A DNA stretch of 16,085 nucleotides, from assembly GCA_002433595.1 (NCBI GenBank), contig DJIL01000048.1, forward strand, positions 546 through 16,630. The letters are read 5' to 3'. The notes under the pieces are model-generated. The model was not told the DNA's origin, made no database searches, and worked only from the letters and a program-made list of their open reading frames with translations. The stretch comes from a bacterium UBP8_UBA6595. Its GTDB lineage: Bacteria > Margulisbacteria > Marinamargulisbacteria > UBA6595. Below, in pieces: positions 1 through 6,286 of the stretch (position 1 is its first letter; every line of letters starts with the position of its first letter). The position numbers and the translations under genes are program-made.

Positions 1-184
1 TTATAAAATCATCTTCATTCCAAGCATCTTTAATGCTACTTTCTTTTTTAATGCCATTAGTTGTTGAGGGAGGCGCGATTATAGGGCTAACAGGTACAAA
101 TGAACCTGAAGGCTCTGGGTTTGTGGAGGCTCCCTGGGTTAAAATCGGATAAGCAAAAAAACCATATGAAATAGTTTTTAACAT
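1..184 (-). CDS. Partial CDS, small exported-looking Pro/Ser-rich protein (5' part only)
   Basis: This is the N-terminal part (61 codons) of a gene that runs off the left edge of the window with no stop codon seen. The start is ATG at 184-182, chosen because a strong Shine-Dalgarno (AAGGGGGAG, 192-200) lies 7 nt upstream, the best in the window. The protein begins MLKTISYGFFAYPILTQGAS, which could be a short signal peptide, although the hydrophobic core is weak and no lipobox Cys is present. It continues as a Pro/Ser/Thr-rich low-complexity linker (residues about 20-45), followed by a charged stretch ending DAWNEDDF. I do not recognise the family. The linker composition fits an envelope or surface-anchored protein with a later folded domain outside the window. 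That it is a real gene is supported by the RBS and by a promoter-like pair at 237-265. Confidence 0.6.
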   Translation of the reverse strand, partial: MLKTISYGFFAYPILTQGASTNPEPSGSFVPVSPIIAPPSTTNGIKKESSIKDAWNEDDFI

Positions 185-191
185 AATAACT

Positions 192-200
192 CTCCCCCTT
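192..200 (-). promoter_or_regulatory. Strong ribosome binding site
   Basis: Read on the minus strand this is AAGGGGGAG, 7 nt before the ATG at 184. It fixes the start of the partial gene at the left edge. Most other genes in the window have weak or no Shine-Dalgarno, so this one stands out. Confidence 0.6.
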
Positions 201-236
201 CAGCTTTATTAAATTTTACTAAAAAACTACATTTAA

Positions 237-265
237 ACTGTACCTTAATAATGTTAAAAAATCAA
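237..265 (-). promoter_or_regulatory. Putative promoter for the left-edge gene
   Basis: On the minus strand TTGATT (260-265) is followed after 17 nt by TACAGT (237-242). Each hexamer matches the sigma-70 consensus at four of six positions, and the spacing is optimal. The -10 is preceded by GG, giving GGTACAGT, which resembles the GGTACNAT core seen before other genes here. Predicted transcription would start near 230, leaving a leader of about 46 nt that carries the RBS at 192-200. The region is AT-rich, so chance matches are possible. Confidence 0.35.
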
Positions 266-333
266 GCATTTTTTGGTAATCCCTAGCAGCTTTAGCCATG
301 GTCGATGCGTTGGATCCGTGATTCAGAAAAGGG

Positions 334-1224
334 CTAAACGACTGAAGTTCGAATAAACCCGTCCGGAATGGGCGTGTGGGTGTGTTTGGCTTGGACAACT
401 GACATAAATAAATCGGGGTCTACAATTAAGCATTGGGCGGGTTTACCCAGGGAAAGTCCATCGGTAATCCCAAAAAACTGAGGAATATCCCAGGTAATTC
501 GGCTAAGCATGGTGGCTAGTGGTAATTGCGTCAGTCGCGCAATCATAAAGGCCAAAAGAATCGTGTCTTCCGGAGTTATTGTGGCATATAGGTGATCAAT
601 GACATTGGCCTTCAAGGCTTCAATAAAGTAAGCCGAATCCGATTCGAAAAACGCATCCAAACTAGCGCTAACGCAAACAGCCGGAATATGTTTTTTTGCG
701 GTTAAAGCGGTGGCTAGCATTTGGCCGGTGGTAACCGCTTCTAAAAATATGGGCCGATTGTGGCGTTCAAGGCTGGTCATCATAGATTGAAATTCAGTGG
801 GGTCAAAGACGGCTCCCCAGCGTACAATAATGGGAAATTGCCAGTGGCTTAGTGGACTAAGTGCCTGATTAACCGCATCGACTGTATCATGGTTTAGGGT
901 AACGCTAACACCAACCACGGGCTGCCCATTGGCGGTGGGTTCTTGGCTTAGCAGTGTGGATATGGGTATCCATGGATAGGCGTGCTGGTGCCCAACAGGG
1001 CCAATGGTTCCGGTTAGATTGGGGGTTTGGGGGTCGGTGTCAATGCCGAGAATATGCGGTAAAATATAGCAGTTTTTGCAATCTATTAACGCAATGTCGG
1101 CGTCGGTTTCATCGGGCAAATAGCCTTTTCCTGTTACAATGCCGTTTTCAATTAATATGTTGATTTTACGCTCGTTGTGGTCATCACCAATGAGTATGCC
1201 GTTGATATATGCTGTTTTTGTCAT
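334..1224 (-). CDS. Dihydroorotase-like amidohydrolase-fold protein, lacks metal-binding HxH
   Basis: The 296-residue protein has the outline of a class I dihydroorotase or related amidohydrolase. An N-terminal beta-sandwich strand set (INILIENGIV, residues 21-30) leads to a strand ending IDC at 47-49. The C-terminal part reads FGITDGLSLGKPAQCLIVDP at 251-270, which matches the 'xxLGL..GxLxxGkPADLVIxDP' ending of the family. The loop that normally carries the metal ligands (GxIDxHVHxR) reads LGIDTDPQT at 59-67, so both HxH histidines are gone. It is also shorter than the usual 400-430 residues. Known inactive dihydroorotase homologs act as structural partners of aspartate carbamoyltransferase; that role here is inference, since pyrB is not in view. 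I chose ATG at 1224 over an in-frame TTG at 1296: the extra 24 residues have no family match, and an extended -10 lies 9 nt before the ATG. It diverges from ftsK. Confidence 0.7.
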   Translation of the reverse strand: MTKTAYINGILIGDDHNERKINILIENGIVTGKGYLPDETDADIALIDCKNCYILPHILGIDTDPQTPNLTGTIGPVGHQHAYPWIPISTLLSQEPTANGQPVVGVSVTLNHDTVDAVNQALSPLSHWQFPIIVRWGAVFDPTEFQSMMTSLERHNRPIFLEAVTTGQMLATALTAKKHIPAVCVSASLDAFFESDSAYFIEALKANVIDHLYATITPEDTILLAFMIARLTQLPLATMLSRITWDIPQFFGITDGLSLGKPAQCLIVDPDLFMSVVQAKHTHTPIPDGFIRTSVV

Positions 1225-1233
1225 TGGACTATA

Positions 1234-1243
1234 ATCGTACCAT
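1234..1243 (-). promoter_or_regulatory. Extended -10 promoter, predicted leaderless start for the dihydroorotase-like gene
   Basis: The minus strand reads ATGGTACGAT, containing TG-n-TACGAT, an extended -10 element. It ends 9 nt before the ATG at 1224, so transcription would begin only a few nucleotides before, or at, the start codon. No Shine-Dalgarno is present. No good -35 is visible, which is common for extended -10 promoters. The same ATGRTACNAT motif precedes ftsK and Met8 of lepB. Confidence 0.45.
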
Positions 1244-1262
1244 AGTTTTCTGTAGTTTTCTG
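1243..1262. repeat. Perfect 10-bp tandem repeat between divergent promoters
   Basis: The 10-mer TAGTTTTCTG occurs twice head to tail with no mismatch, in the gap between the dihydroorotase-like gene and ftsK. It abuts the extended -10 at 1234-1243 and covers the -35 region of that promoter. One repeat unit is close to one DNA helical turn, so it could be a regulator binding site with both copies on the same face. A chance duplication of AT-rich sequence is the alternative. Confidence 0.4.
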
Positions 1263-1311
1263 GTTTTTTCGTCCGAATGCTTGTGTGTAAATCCAAAAGC
1301 TAATCGGGGAT

Positions 1312-1321
1312 ATGATACTAT
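1312..1321 (+). promoter_or_regulatory. Extended -10 promoter, predicted leaderless start for ftsK
   Basis: The sequence ATGATACTAT contains TG-a-TACTAT, an extended -10 element ending 9 nt before the ftsK ATG at 1331. Transcription would start around 1328. An overlapping TATGAT at 1311-1316 is a second possible -10. No convincing -35 is seen at the usual spacing. Confidence 0.45.
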
Positions 1322-1330
1322 AGAATTGGA

Positions 1331-3448
1331 ATGAAATATAAACTATACACTTTGCTTTTATCCGTCTTTTTCCCCTTAGCGGCTAGCCTGCTTGTGGTGT
1401 TTTTGGGCGTGTCGTTGTTATCCGTGGCCCATACCGGTGCTGTGGGGGCCTGGAGTGTGGATATGGGGCGATGGATTTTAGGGCGTTCGGTATGGTTTGT
1501 GCCCCTTTTGGGCATTATTGCTGTATGGCAGCGGTATGTCGCCGGGGTTTCAGCCACACGATGCAGCCTGGGTTGGGCTGCTTTGACATGGGGCTGTGCA
1601 TTAATGGTTACCGCTGTAACGGTGGATCCAATGGCGATGTTAACCCAAACAACGTGCTGGAGCACGGGTGGTTTAGTCGGGTTTATGAGTTATCGCGTTG
1701 CCGTAGTTAGCGCAGGGCTTTGGGGTGTGTGGTTACTGGTGGCTAGTTTTATCGTGGGGGGGCTCTGGCTGTGGAGGGTGTCATTAGCGAGGCCTCAAAT
1801 AGGGGCGATCCGTCAATGGGTATTAGCGCAAGGGTCTCGCATTCCACTACCTTGTCTCCAACAATTTAAGGCGCTATTCGCTACCGAGAGTTCAGATAAA
1901 CCACGCTCAGGTCGACCCCAATCAGATAACTTCAATAAAGTGAGCCCTAGTGCAAAGCGTCCAGTAGCCGTGGCGCAGTCGTCCAATCAGTATCCGCCGA
2001 TTGACTTGCTAGACACGCCCAATACAGTCCGGTCAACAGCCGATCCAGATGCCACACGTGGCGATGCCGTGTTGGCGGTATTGCACAGCTTTGGTGTTCG
2101 GGCGTCTGTAGAAAATGTCACGGTTGGCCCCAGTGTCACCCGGTATGAACTAAGCTTGGGGCAAGGGGTTAAGTTAAGCAAAGTTATGGGGTTATCCAAT
2201 GATATTGCACTCAAACTAGCCAGTGCTAATGTACGAATTGAAGCGATTGCCGGCCAATCATTGGTGGGCATTGAAGTGCCAAACCCAGTGGTTCAAGCTG
2301 TGCGATTGCGGCCGTTGATTGAGTCGGCTCAATCAGATCCCGATAAATTACTCGCCGCCATGGGTCTAAGTATTACAGGCGATCCTATTATTATGCATTT
2401 GGGGCATATGCCCCATGTATTAATTGCTGGCGCAACAGGATCGGGTAAAAGTGTATGTGTTAATACCATTATCTTGTCTATTTTAATGCGAGCAACGCCG
2501 GACGAGGTTCGGTTTGTTATGATTGATCCAAAAAAAGTGGAACTAAATTTGTATGCCGGCATTCCCCATTTACTGGCGCCTGTGGTGACCGATTCGGCGC
2601 AAGCGGCAGCAACGTTGCAAAAGTGGGTATTAAAAGAGATGGAGCGACGCTACACAATCTTTTCAAGATTGGGGGCTAAGCAGTTGGAGGGCTACAATAA
2701 AAAAGTGACGGTGTTGCGGGCAGATTATAAAAAAAACCCCAAAAAAGTCAAGGCTATTTTGCACGAAAAGCTGGGGTATGATCCGGAGGTTGAGGACCCC
2801 GTATTGCCCGATGTCTTGCCCTATATTGTGGTGATTATTGATGAGTTGGCAGATCTAATGATGGTGGCCGCTCAGGATGTTGAAACAACAATTTGCCGGT
2901 TGGCACAAATGGCTCGGGCGACAGGTATTCATTTGGTTATTGCGACGCAACGGCCGAGTGTTAATGTAATTACGGGCTTAATTAAGGCCAACATTCCATC
3001 TCGAATTTCATTTTTTTTGCAATCACAAATTGATTCTCGGACGATTTTAGATTCAGGCGGCGCTGAAAAGTTAATGGGCAAAGGCGATATGCTGTACATG
3101 CCCGTAGGCACGTTTAAGCCTCAGCGGTCACAGGGGGTGTTTGTCACAGAGTCAGAAGTTGAACGGGTGGTTGCTTTTTGGAAAAAGCAGGCAAAGCCCA
3201 GATATCATGAGGATATTTTAAATGTTAAGGTCGACCGAGTGGATGAGACCGTATCAGATGCGGAGGATCCGTTATATTTAGAAGCCAAAACCTTGGTTAA
3301 ATCTCAGAAAAAAGTATCCGTATCGTTGTTGCAGCGAAAGCTAAAAATCGGGTACAACCGTGCCGCACGGCTTATGGATGAACTTGAAGAAAAAGGAATT
3401 GTGACTGCCTATGATGAAGCGCAAAAATCACGTCAAGTAATTGGATGA
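1331..3448 (+). CDS. ftsK: FtsK/SpoIIIE-family DNA translocase
   Basis: This is the septal ATP-driven DNA pump that clears and sorts chromosome termini at division and, in known systems, activates XerCD at dif. The 705-residue protein has a hydrophobic N-terminal part (about 1-150) with four or five predicted membrane segments, then a short linker (about 155-225), much shorter than in E. coli. The alpha/beta motor follows: Walker A GATGSGKS at 367-374, Walker B IIDELADLMM around 502-511, and the conserved stretches RLAQMARATGIHLVIATQRP, IKANIPSR and DSRTILD. The last 60 residues (about 645-705) form the winged-helix gamma domain that reads oriented DNA octamers. ATG 1331 has only a weak Shine-Dalgarno but sits 9 nt after an extended -10. 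The gene converges with thiS, and the last seven codons, including the TGA, are antisense to the thiS end in codon register. Confidence 0.95.
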   Translation: MKYKLYTLLLSVFFPLAASLLVVFLGVSLLSVAHTGAVGAWSVDMGRWILGRSVWFVPLLGIIAVWQRYVAGVSATRCSLGWAALTWGCALMVTAVTVDPMAMLTQTTCWSTGGLVGFMSYRVAVVSAGLWGVWLLVASFIVGGLWLWRVSLARPQIGAIRQWVLAQGSRIPLPCLQQFKALFATESSDKPRSGRPQSDNFNKVSPSAKRPVAVAQSSNQYPPIDLLDTPNTVRSTADPDATRGDAVLAVLHSFGVRASVENVTVGPSVTRYELSLGQGVKLSKVMGLSNDIALKLASANVRIEAIAGQSLVGIEVPNPVVQAVRLRPLIESAQSDPDKLLAAMGLSITGDPIIMHLGHMPHVLIAGATGSGKSVCVNTIILSILMRATPDEVRFVMIDPKKVELNLYAGIPHLLAPVVTDSAQAAATLQKWVLKEMERRYTIFSRLGAKQLEGYNKKVTVLRADYKKNPKKVKAILHEKLGYDPEVEDPVLPDVLPYIVVIIDELADLMMVAAQDVETTICRLAQMARATGIHLVIATQRPSVNVITGLIKANIPSRISFFLQSQIDSRTILDSGGAEKLMGKGDMLYMPVGTFKPQRSQGVFVTESEVERVVAFWKKQAKPRYHEDILNVKVDRVDETVSDAEDPLYLEAKTLVKSQKKVSVSLLQRKLKIGYNRAARLMDELEEKGIVTAYDEAQKSRQVIG

Positions 3449-3640
3449 GCCACCGCCAACAAAATGCAATATTTCAACACAGTCACTGGGGTTTAGCTGA
3501 GCACATGTATCCGTCACAACATGGGCGTTTTGCATAATACTGACTCGATCAGAATACAAGCCTAAATGGACAACAAGGTCATGGAGTGTTCCAACGGCAC
3601 TGGGTACAGTGTAGCGCGAACCATTAAGGGTGATTACCAT
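3428..3640 (-). CDS. thiS: ThiS-type sulfur carrier with 6-residue C-terminal tail
   Basis: ThiS is a small ubiquitin-fold protein that carries sulfur as a C-terminal thiocarboxylate for thiazole synthesis in thiamine biosynthesis. The 70-residue product starts MVITLNGSRYTV and ends with the family-typical VEILHFVGGG (55-64), but then runs on with SSNYLT. Working ThiS proteins end in Gly-Gly, so this form would need trimming before adenylation, or it belongs to the pre-sulfur-carrier type that is matured by a protease. Its ATG (3640-3638) lies inside the end of lepB, giving a 7-nt overlap and likely translational coupling. No ThiF, ThiG or ThiC gene is in the window and no thiamine riboswitch is seen. 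MoaD-like or other sulfur carriers are possible alternatives. Confidence 0.8.
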   Translation of the reverse strand: MVITLNGSRYTVPSAVGTLHDLVVHLGLYSDRVSIMQNAHVVTDTCAQLNPSDCVEILHFVGGGSSNYLT

Positions 3641-4227
3641 ACGGCCTGGGCACTGCGGGGGGGCCAGTAAATAAACCAGGCGCTTCCAATAATAGAGTTT
3701 CGGGGAACCGTTCCCCAGTACCGGGAGTCTTGAGAGTAACGCCGGTTATCGCCCAGCATAAAAAAATGATCATCTGGAATTTTAATATCAGGCCGATTGC
3801 TGAAGTCATCGCGAACACGGACACCGGGAAAGTGTAGGGGCGCTTGGTTAATGTACACGGTACCGTTATGAATGCTGACCGTTTCGCCCCCTAGCCCAAC
3901 CACTCGCTTTACAAATTCTTTGCCATCCCCGTGAGGGGACTGGAATAAAACAACATCGCCTCGCCGAATGGGGGAAAAGTGATGGGGGTATTTGAGAACA
4001 ATTAGGCGATCGTTGATCCCCAGGGTGGGAATCATTGATCCAGACACCACTTTGGAGGACTGTATTAGCCAATCGCGAATGCCGAGAACTAGTAAAATAG
4101 AGACTAAACACACTTCAGCATAATGGACAAACGCTGCACACGGTTTGGGCAACGCGTGTTTGCGGACGTGCCAATTGTGGTAGCTATGTCTCAGTAGTCG
4201 AATCATTGATGATAAATATGGTACCAT
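3634..4227 (-). CDS. lepB: Signal peptidase I
   Basis: This inner-membrane serine protease removes signal peptides from exported proteins, which would include the envelope proteins encoded downstream of ktrB. The single N-terminal membrane segment is at about 36-55. The catalytic box SGSMIPTL (62-69) holds nucleophile Ser64. RGDVVLF (89-95) is box C, EFVKRVVG (104-111) holds the general base Lys107, and GDNRRYSQDSRYWG (159-172) is box E. The length of 197 residues is typical of short Gram-negative and Gram-positive type I enzymes. The start is uncertain: ATG 4227 gives the longest form, but it falls within a palindromic extended -10 motif. Met8 (ATG 4206-4204) sits 11 nt after that motif and may be the true start, giving 190 residues. 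It forms an operon with thiS on its 3' side and is divergent from ktrB. Confidence 0.93.
   Translation of the reverse strand: MVPYLSSMIRLLRHSYHNWHVRKHALPKPCAAFVHYAEVCLVSILLVLGIRDWLIQSSKVVSGSMIPTLGINDRLIVLKYPHHFSPIRRGDVVLFQSPHGDGKEFVKRVVGLGGETVSIHNGTVYINQAPLHFPGVRVRDDFSNRPDIKIPDDHFFMLGDNRRYSQDSRYWGTVPRNSIIGSAWFIYWPPRSAQAVW
4218..4227. promoter_or_regulatory. Palindromic extended -10 shared by lepB and ktrB
   Basis: ATGGTACCAT is a perfect 10-bp palindrome, so the extended -10 form TG-g-TACCAT reads the same on both strands. On the minus strand it ends 11 nt before ATG 4206 (Met8 of lepB). On the plus strand it ends 32 nt before the ktrB ATG, predicting a leader of about 26 nt. The two coding regions are separated by only 32 nt if lepB starts at 4227, so promoter elements must overlap a gene. 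A competing -10 for lepB, CATAAT on the minus strand within the ktrB start, would serve the 4227 start instead. Confidence 0.4.
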
Positions 4228-4259
4228 GGTGAGGTTGTGATCGGCTACTTAAACGCATT

Positions 4260-5594
4260 ATGAATTGGTGGCAACCCACCCCCATTCAAATTTTAGTCTT
4301 GGGGTACGTTGTGATGATTGCGATTGGGTCTTGCTTGTTAATGCTGCCAGTTGCTTTAATGGCCCCGATTCCCTACATTGACGCATTGTTTACTGCGACG
4401 TCAGCCCTCTGCGTGACGGGTCTAGTGGTCAACGATGTATCGGTCGTGTTTTCACGTGTGGGGCAGTGCATTATACTGGCCATGATTCAGTTGGGTGGAC
4501 TCGGGATTATGTCCCTATCCGCGTTTGTGGCACTGTTGCTGAAAAAAAAATTATCTCAGCAGCAGGTAGTGTTTTTTCAATCGGGGGTAGATGATCAAAA
4601 TCAAGCCAATGTGCTTAAAATTATTCGCGCTATTGTAGGGGTAACTATTGCCGTAGAAGGCGCTGGCGCCGTGCTGCTATTTTTGCATTGGTATGGCCAG
4701 GGATTTGGGTTTTCTAAAAGTCTTTTTTATGGTGTTTTTCATGCAGTTTCAGCCTTTTGTAATGCGGGGTTTACTTTATTTTCAGATAGTTTGTATAACT
4801 ATATCGATCACGGATTTTTGCTTTTAGTAATTGCAGCATTGGTAACGTTGGGAGGGCTGGGATTCCCTGTGTTATACAATGTGATTCAGGTAGTTAAAGC
4901 GAAGTTTATTTCGGGTCGTGTGGCGCGAATTACCCCCAACAGCAAGCTGGTTTTATGGACAAGCTTTTGGTTAATTATCGGGGCGGCGAGCGTGATTTTC
5001 ATAGCAGAATACCAGCATGCATTTCAAGCGTTGCCGTGGCCGGACCAAGTAATCAACGCTGTATTTTATTCAATATCGGCGCGAACAGCGGGGTTTTCAA
5101 CGATGGATCTGACCCTGTTTCACCCGGCTGTTTTATTGCTGTTAATGGGGTTAATGTATGTGGGCACTGCGCCAGGGTCTACAGGGGGTGGAATTCGCAT
5201 TACAACCATGGTTGTAATGCTTGGAAACTTGGTTCAAGTTGTGCGAGGGCATGAACATTTAAATTTATTTTACCGACGCGTGTCGATGCGAACGTACCGC
5301 TACGCATTATCCATCGCGATGTTGTCAATTTTAATTGTGGGGACATTTTTGAGCGCGATGATATCGACCCAAGCAAGCGAATGGTTGCCAACAACGTTTG
5401 AGGTAGTATCCGCGTTTGGAACCGCCGGGTTGTCTATGGGATTAACAGACGCCCTGTCAATTTTAGGAAAATTCTTTATAATAGTACTCATGATGATTGG
5501 TCGTGTTGGCGCATTAAGTTTCTTGTTGGTGTTTTCGGGTCGCCGTAAAACAGCATCTGTGGCATATCCGGAGGAGCATATTTCAGTCGTATGA
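4260..5594 (+). CDS. ktrB: KtrB/TrkH-family potassium uptake channel subunit
   Basis: This is the membrane pore of a Ktr-type K+ uptake system, built from four pseudo-repeated membrane-pore-membrane units. The four selectivity filter segments are visible: CVTGLV (51-56), CNAGFT (167-172), RTAGFS (275-280) and GTAGLS (387-392). Each has the central conserved Gly. The loop TAPGSTGGGIRITT (303-316) corresponds to the intramembrane gating loop after the third repeat, and GRVGALS (414-420) lies in the last helix. At 444 residues the protein fits KtrB better than TrkH (about 480). It is the first gene of a five-gene run and overlaps ktrA by 4 nt, which supports the KtrAB assignment. No in-frame start exists upstream before a stop at 4230. 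ATG 4260 has no close Shine-Dalgarno. Confidence 0.93.
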   Translation: MNWWQPTPIQILVLGYVVMIAIGSCLLMLPVALMAPIPYIDALFTATSALCVTGLVVNDVSVVFSRVGQCIILAMIQLGGLGIMSLSAFVALLLKKKLSQQQVVFFQSGVDDQNQANVLKIIRAIVGVTIAVEGAGAVLLFLHWYGQGFGFSKSLFYGVFHAVSAFCNAGFTLFSDSLYNYIDHGFLLLVIAALVTLGGLGFPVLYNVIQVVKAKFISGRVARITPNSKLVLWTSFWLIIGAASVIFIAEYQHAFQALPWPDQVINAVFYSISARTAGFSTMDLTLFHPAVLLLLMGLMYVGTAPGSTGGGIRITTMVVMLGNLVQVVRGHEHLNLFYRRVSMRTYRYALSIAMLSILIVGTFLSAMISTQASEWLPTTFEVVSAFGTAGLSMGLTDALSILGKFFIIVLMMIGRVGALSFLLVFSGRRKTASVAYPEEHISVV

Positions 5595-6286
5595 AAACAA
5601 TTGCGGTGATTGGTCTTGGTGAGTTTGGGCTTCAAGTTGCGGTTGAGCTATCTCAAAAAGGGTTTTATGTGATTGGCATTGATAATCAGGAATCAGCGAT
5701 TGACGATATTAAAGATCGCGTGAATCAAGCCGTAATTCTGGACTCAACAGACGAGTTTGCGATGCGTGCCGTCAATATTGACAATGTGGATGTGGCGGTT
5801 GTGTCCATCGGGTCCAACGTGCAATCCAGTTTGCTAACAGCTGCGTTATTGAAGAAATTCGATATTAAAAATATTTATGTCCGATCAATTGACGAGTTGC
5901 AAGAAAGTATTTTAGAGTCTATGAAAATTAGGAATATTATTAATATTGCCAAAGATATGGGTAAACAATTGTCTCGATCTATTTCATCAGAAACCGTGAA
6001 GTATATTGAAATTTCTAATCGGCATTCAATTGTAGAAATGCATGTGCCGCCCCGTTTTGTGGGTAAAAGTTTAGCGGAATTAAAATTGAGGCGACGCTTT
6101 GCAATTAATGTTATTGGGATTAAAACTCGAAAAATAGAAGTGGATGATGACGGAGATGTGGCTTTTATTGAAGATATGGCGGACATTCCCGATCCTACGC
6201 ATAGTATTCAAAAAGAGGATATTCTAATTGTGTTGGGGACCAATGAGAAAATTGAAGCGTTATTGGAGCTGGGAGGCGAGGCATGA
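5591..6286 (+). CDS. ktrA: KtrA/TrkA-family RCK regulator of potassium uptake
   Basis: This is the cytosolic ring-forming subunit that gates KtrB in response to nucleotides. The N-terminal Rossmann RCK_N domain (1-130) carries GLGEFG (8-13). Asp31 at the end of the second strand (IGIDNQ) usually contacts the nucleotide ribose. The C-terminal RCK_C domain (about 136-228), with PRFVGKSLAELKLR, is the part that binds cyclic di-AMP in some families; that use here is not shown. At 231 residues it is a single RCK unit as in KtrA, not the duplicated TrkA. Its ATG overlaps the ktrB stop in an ATGA junction. A GGAGGAG stretch (5570-5576) lies 14 nt upstream, long for a Shine-Dalgarno, so translation is probably coupled to ktrB. 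Confidence 0.93.
   Translation: MKTIAVIGLGEFGLQVAVELSQKGFYVIGIDNQESAIDDIKDRVNQAVILDSTDEFAMRAVNIDNVDVAVVSIGSNVQSSLLTAALLKKFDIKNIYVRSIDELQESILESMKIRNIINIAKDMGKQLSRSISSETVKYIEISNRHSIVEMHVPPRFVGKSLAELKLRRRFAINVIGIKTRKIEVDDDGDVAFIEDMADIPDPTHSIQKEDILIVLGTNEKIEALLELGGEA
6271..6276 (+). promoter_or_regulatory. Ribosome binding site of the PAS membrane protein gene
   Basis: GGGAGG lies 6 nt before ATG 6283, inside the end of ktrA. It supports that start and suggests independent loading of ribosomes in addition to coupling through the 4-nt overlap. Confidence 0.5.

Noticed and set aside
256..274. Inverted repeat AAAAAAT/ATTTTTT as a terminator of the dihydroorotase-like gene
   Set aside because: The stem is only A-T pairs around a 5-nt loop, too weak for a convincing intrinsic terminator, and it overlaps the putative -35 of the next gene.
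1017..1040. G-quadruplex in the G-rich stretch with two G5 runs
   Set aside because: Only two long G runs are present, where a four-tract motif needs four; the stretch is explained as coding sequence.
1294..1296. In-frame TTG as start of the dihydroorotase-like gene
   Set aside because: The extra 24 residues have no family counterpart, there is no Shine-Dalgarno, and the extended -10 at 1234-1243 would lie inside the gene.
1318..1665. Open frame antisense to the ftsK start
   Set aside because: It lies wholly against ftsK, covers its promoter, has no family resemblance or signal, and ftsK is clearly the real gene.
3600..3660. Thiamine riboswitch near thiS
   Set aside because: The thiS start is inside lepB with no leader, and no TPP-type conserved stretches were seen upstream of lepB.
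5300..6186. Open frames antisense to ktrB and ktrA
   Set aside because: Low-complexity translations with no motif; they mirror well-supported genes on the plus strand.
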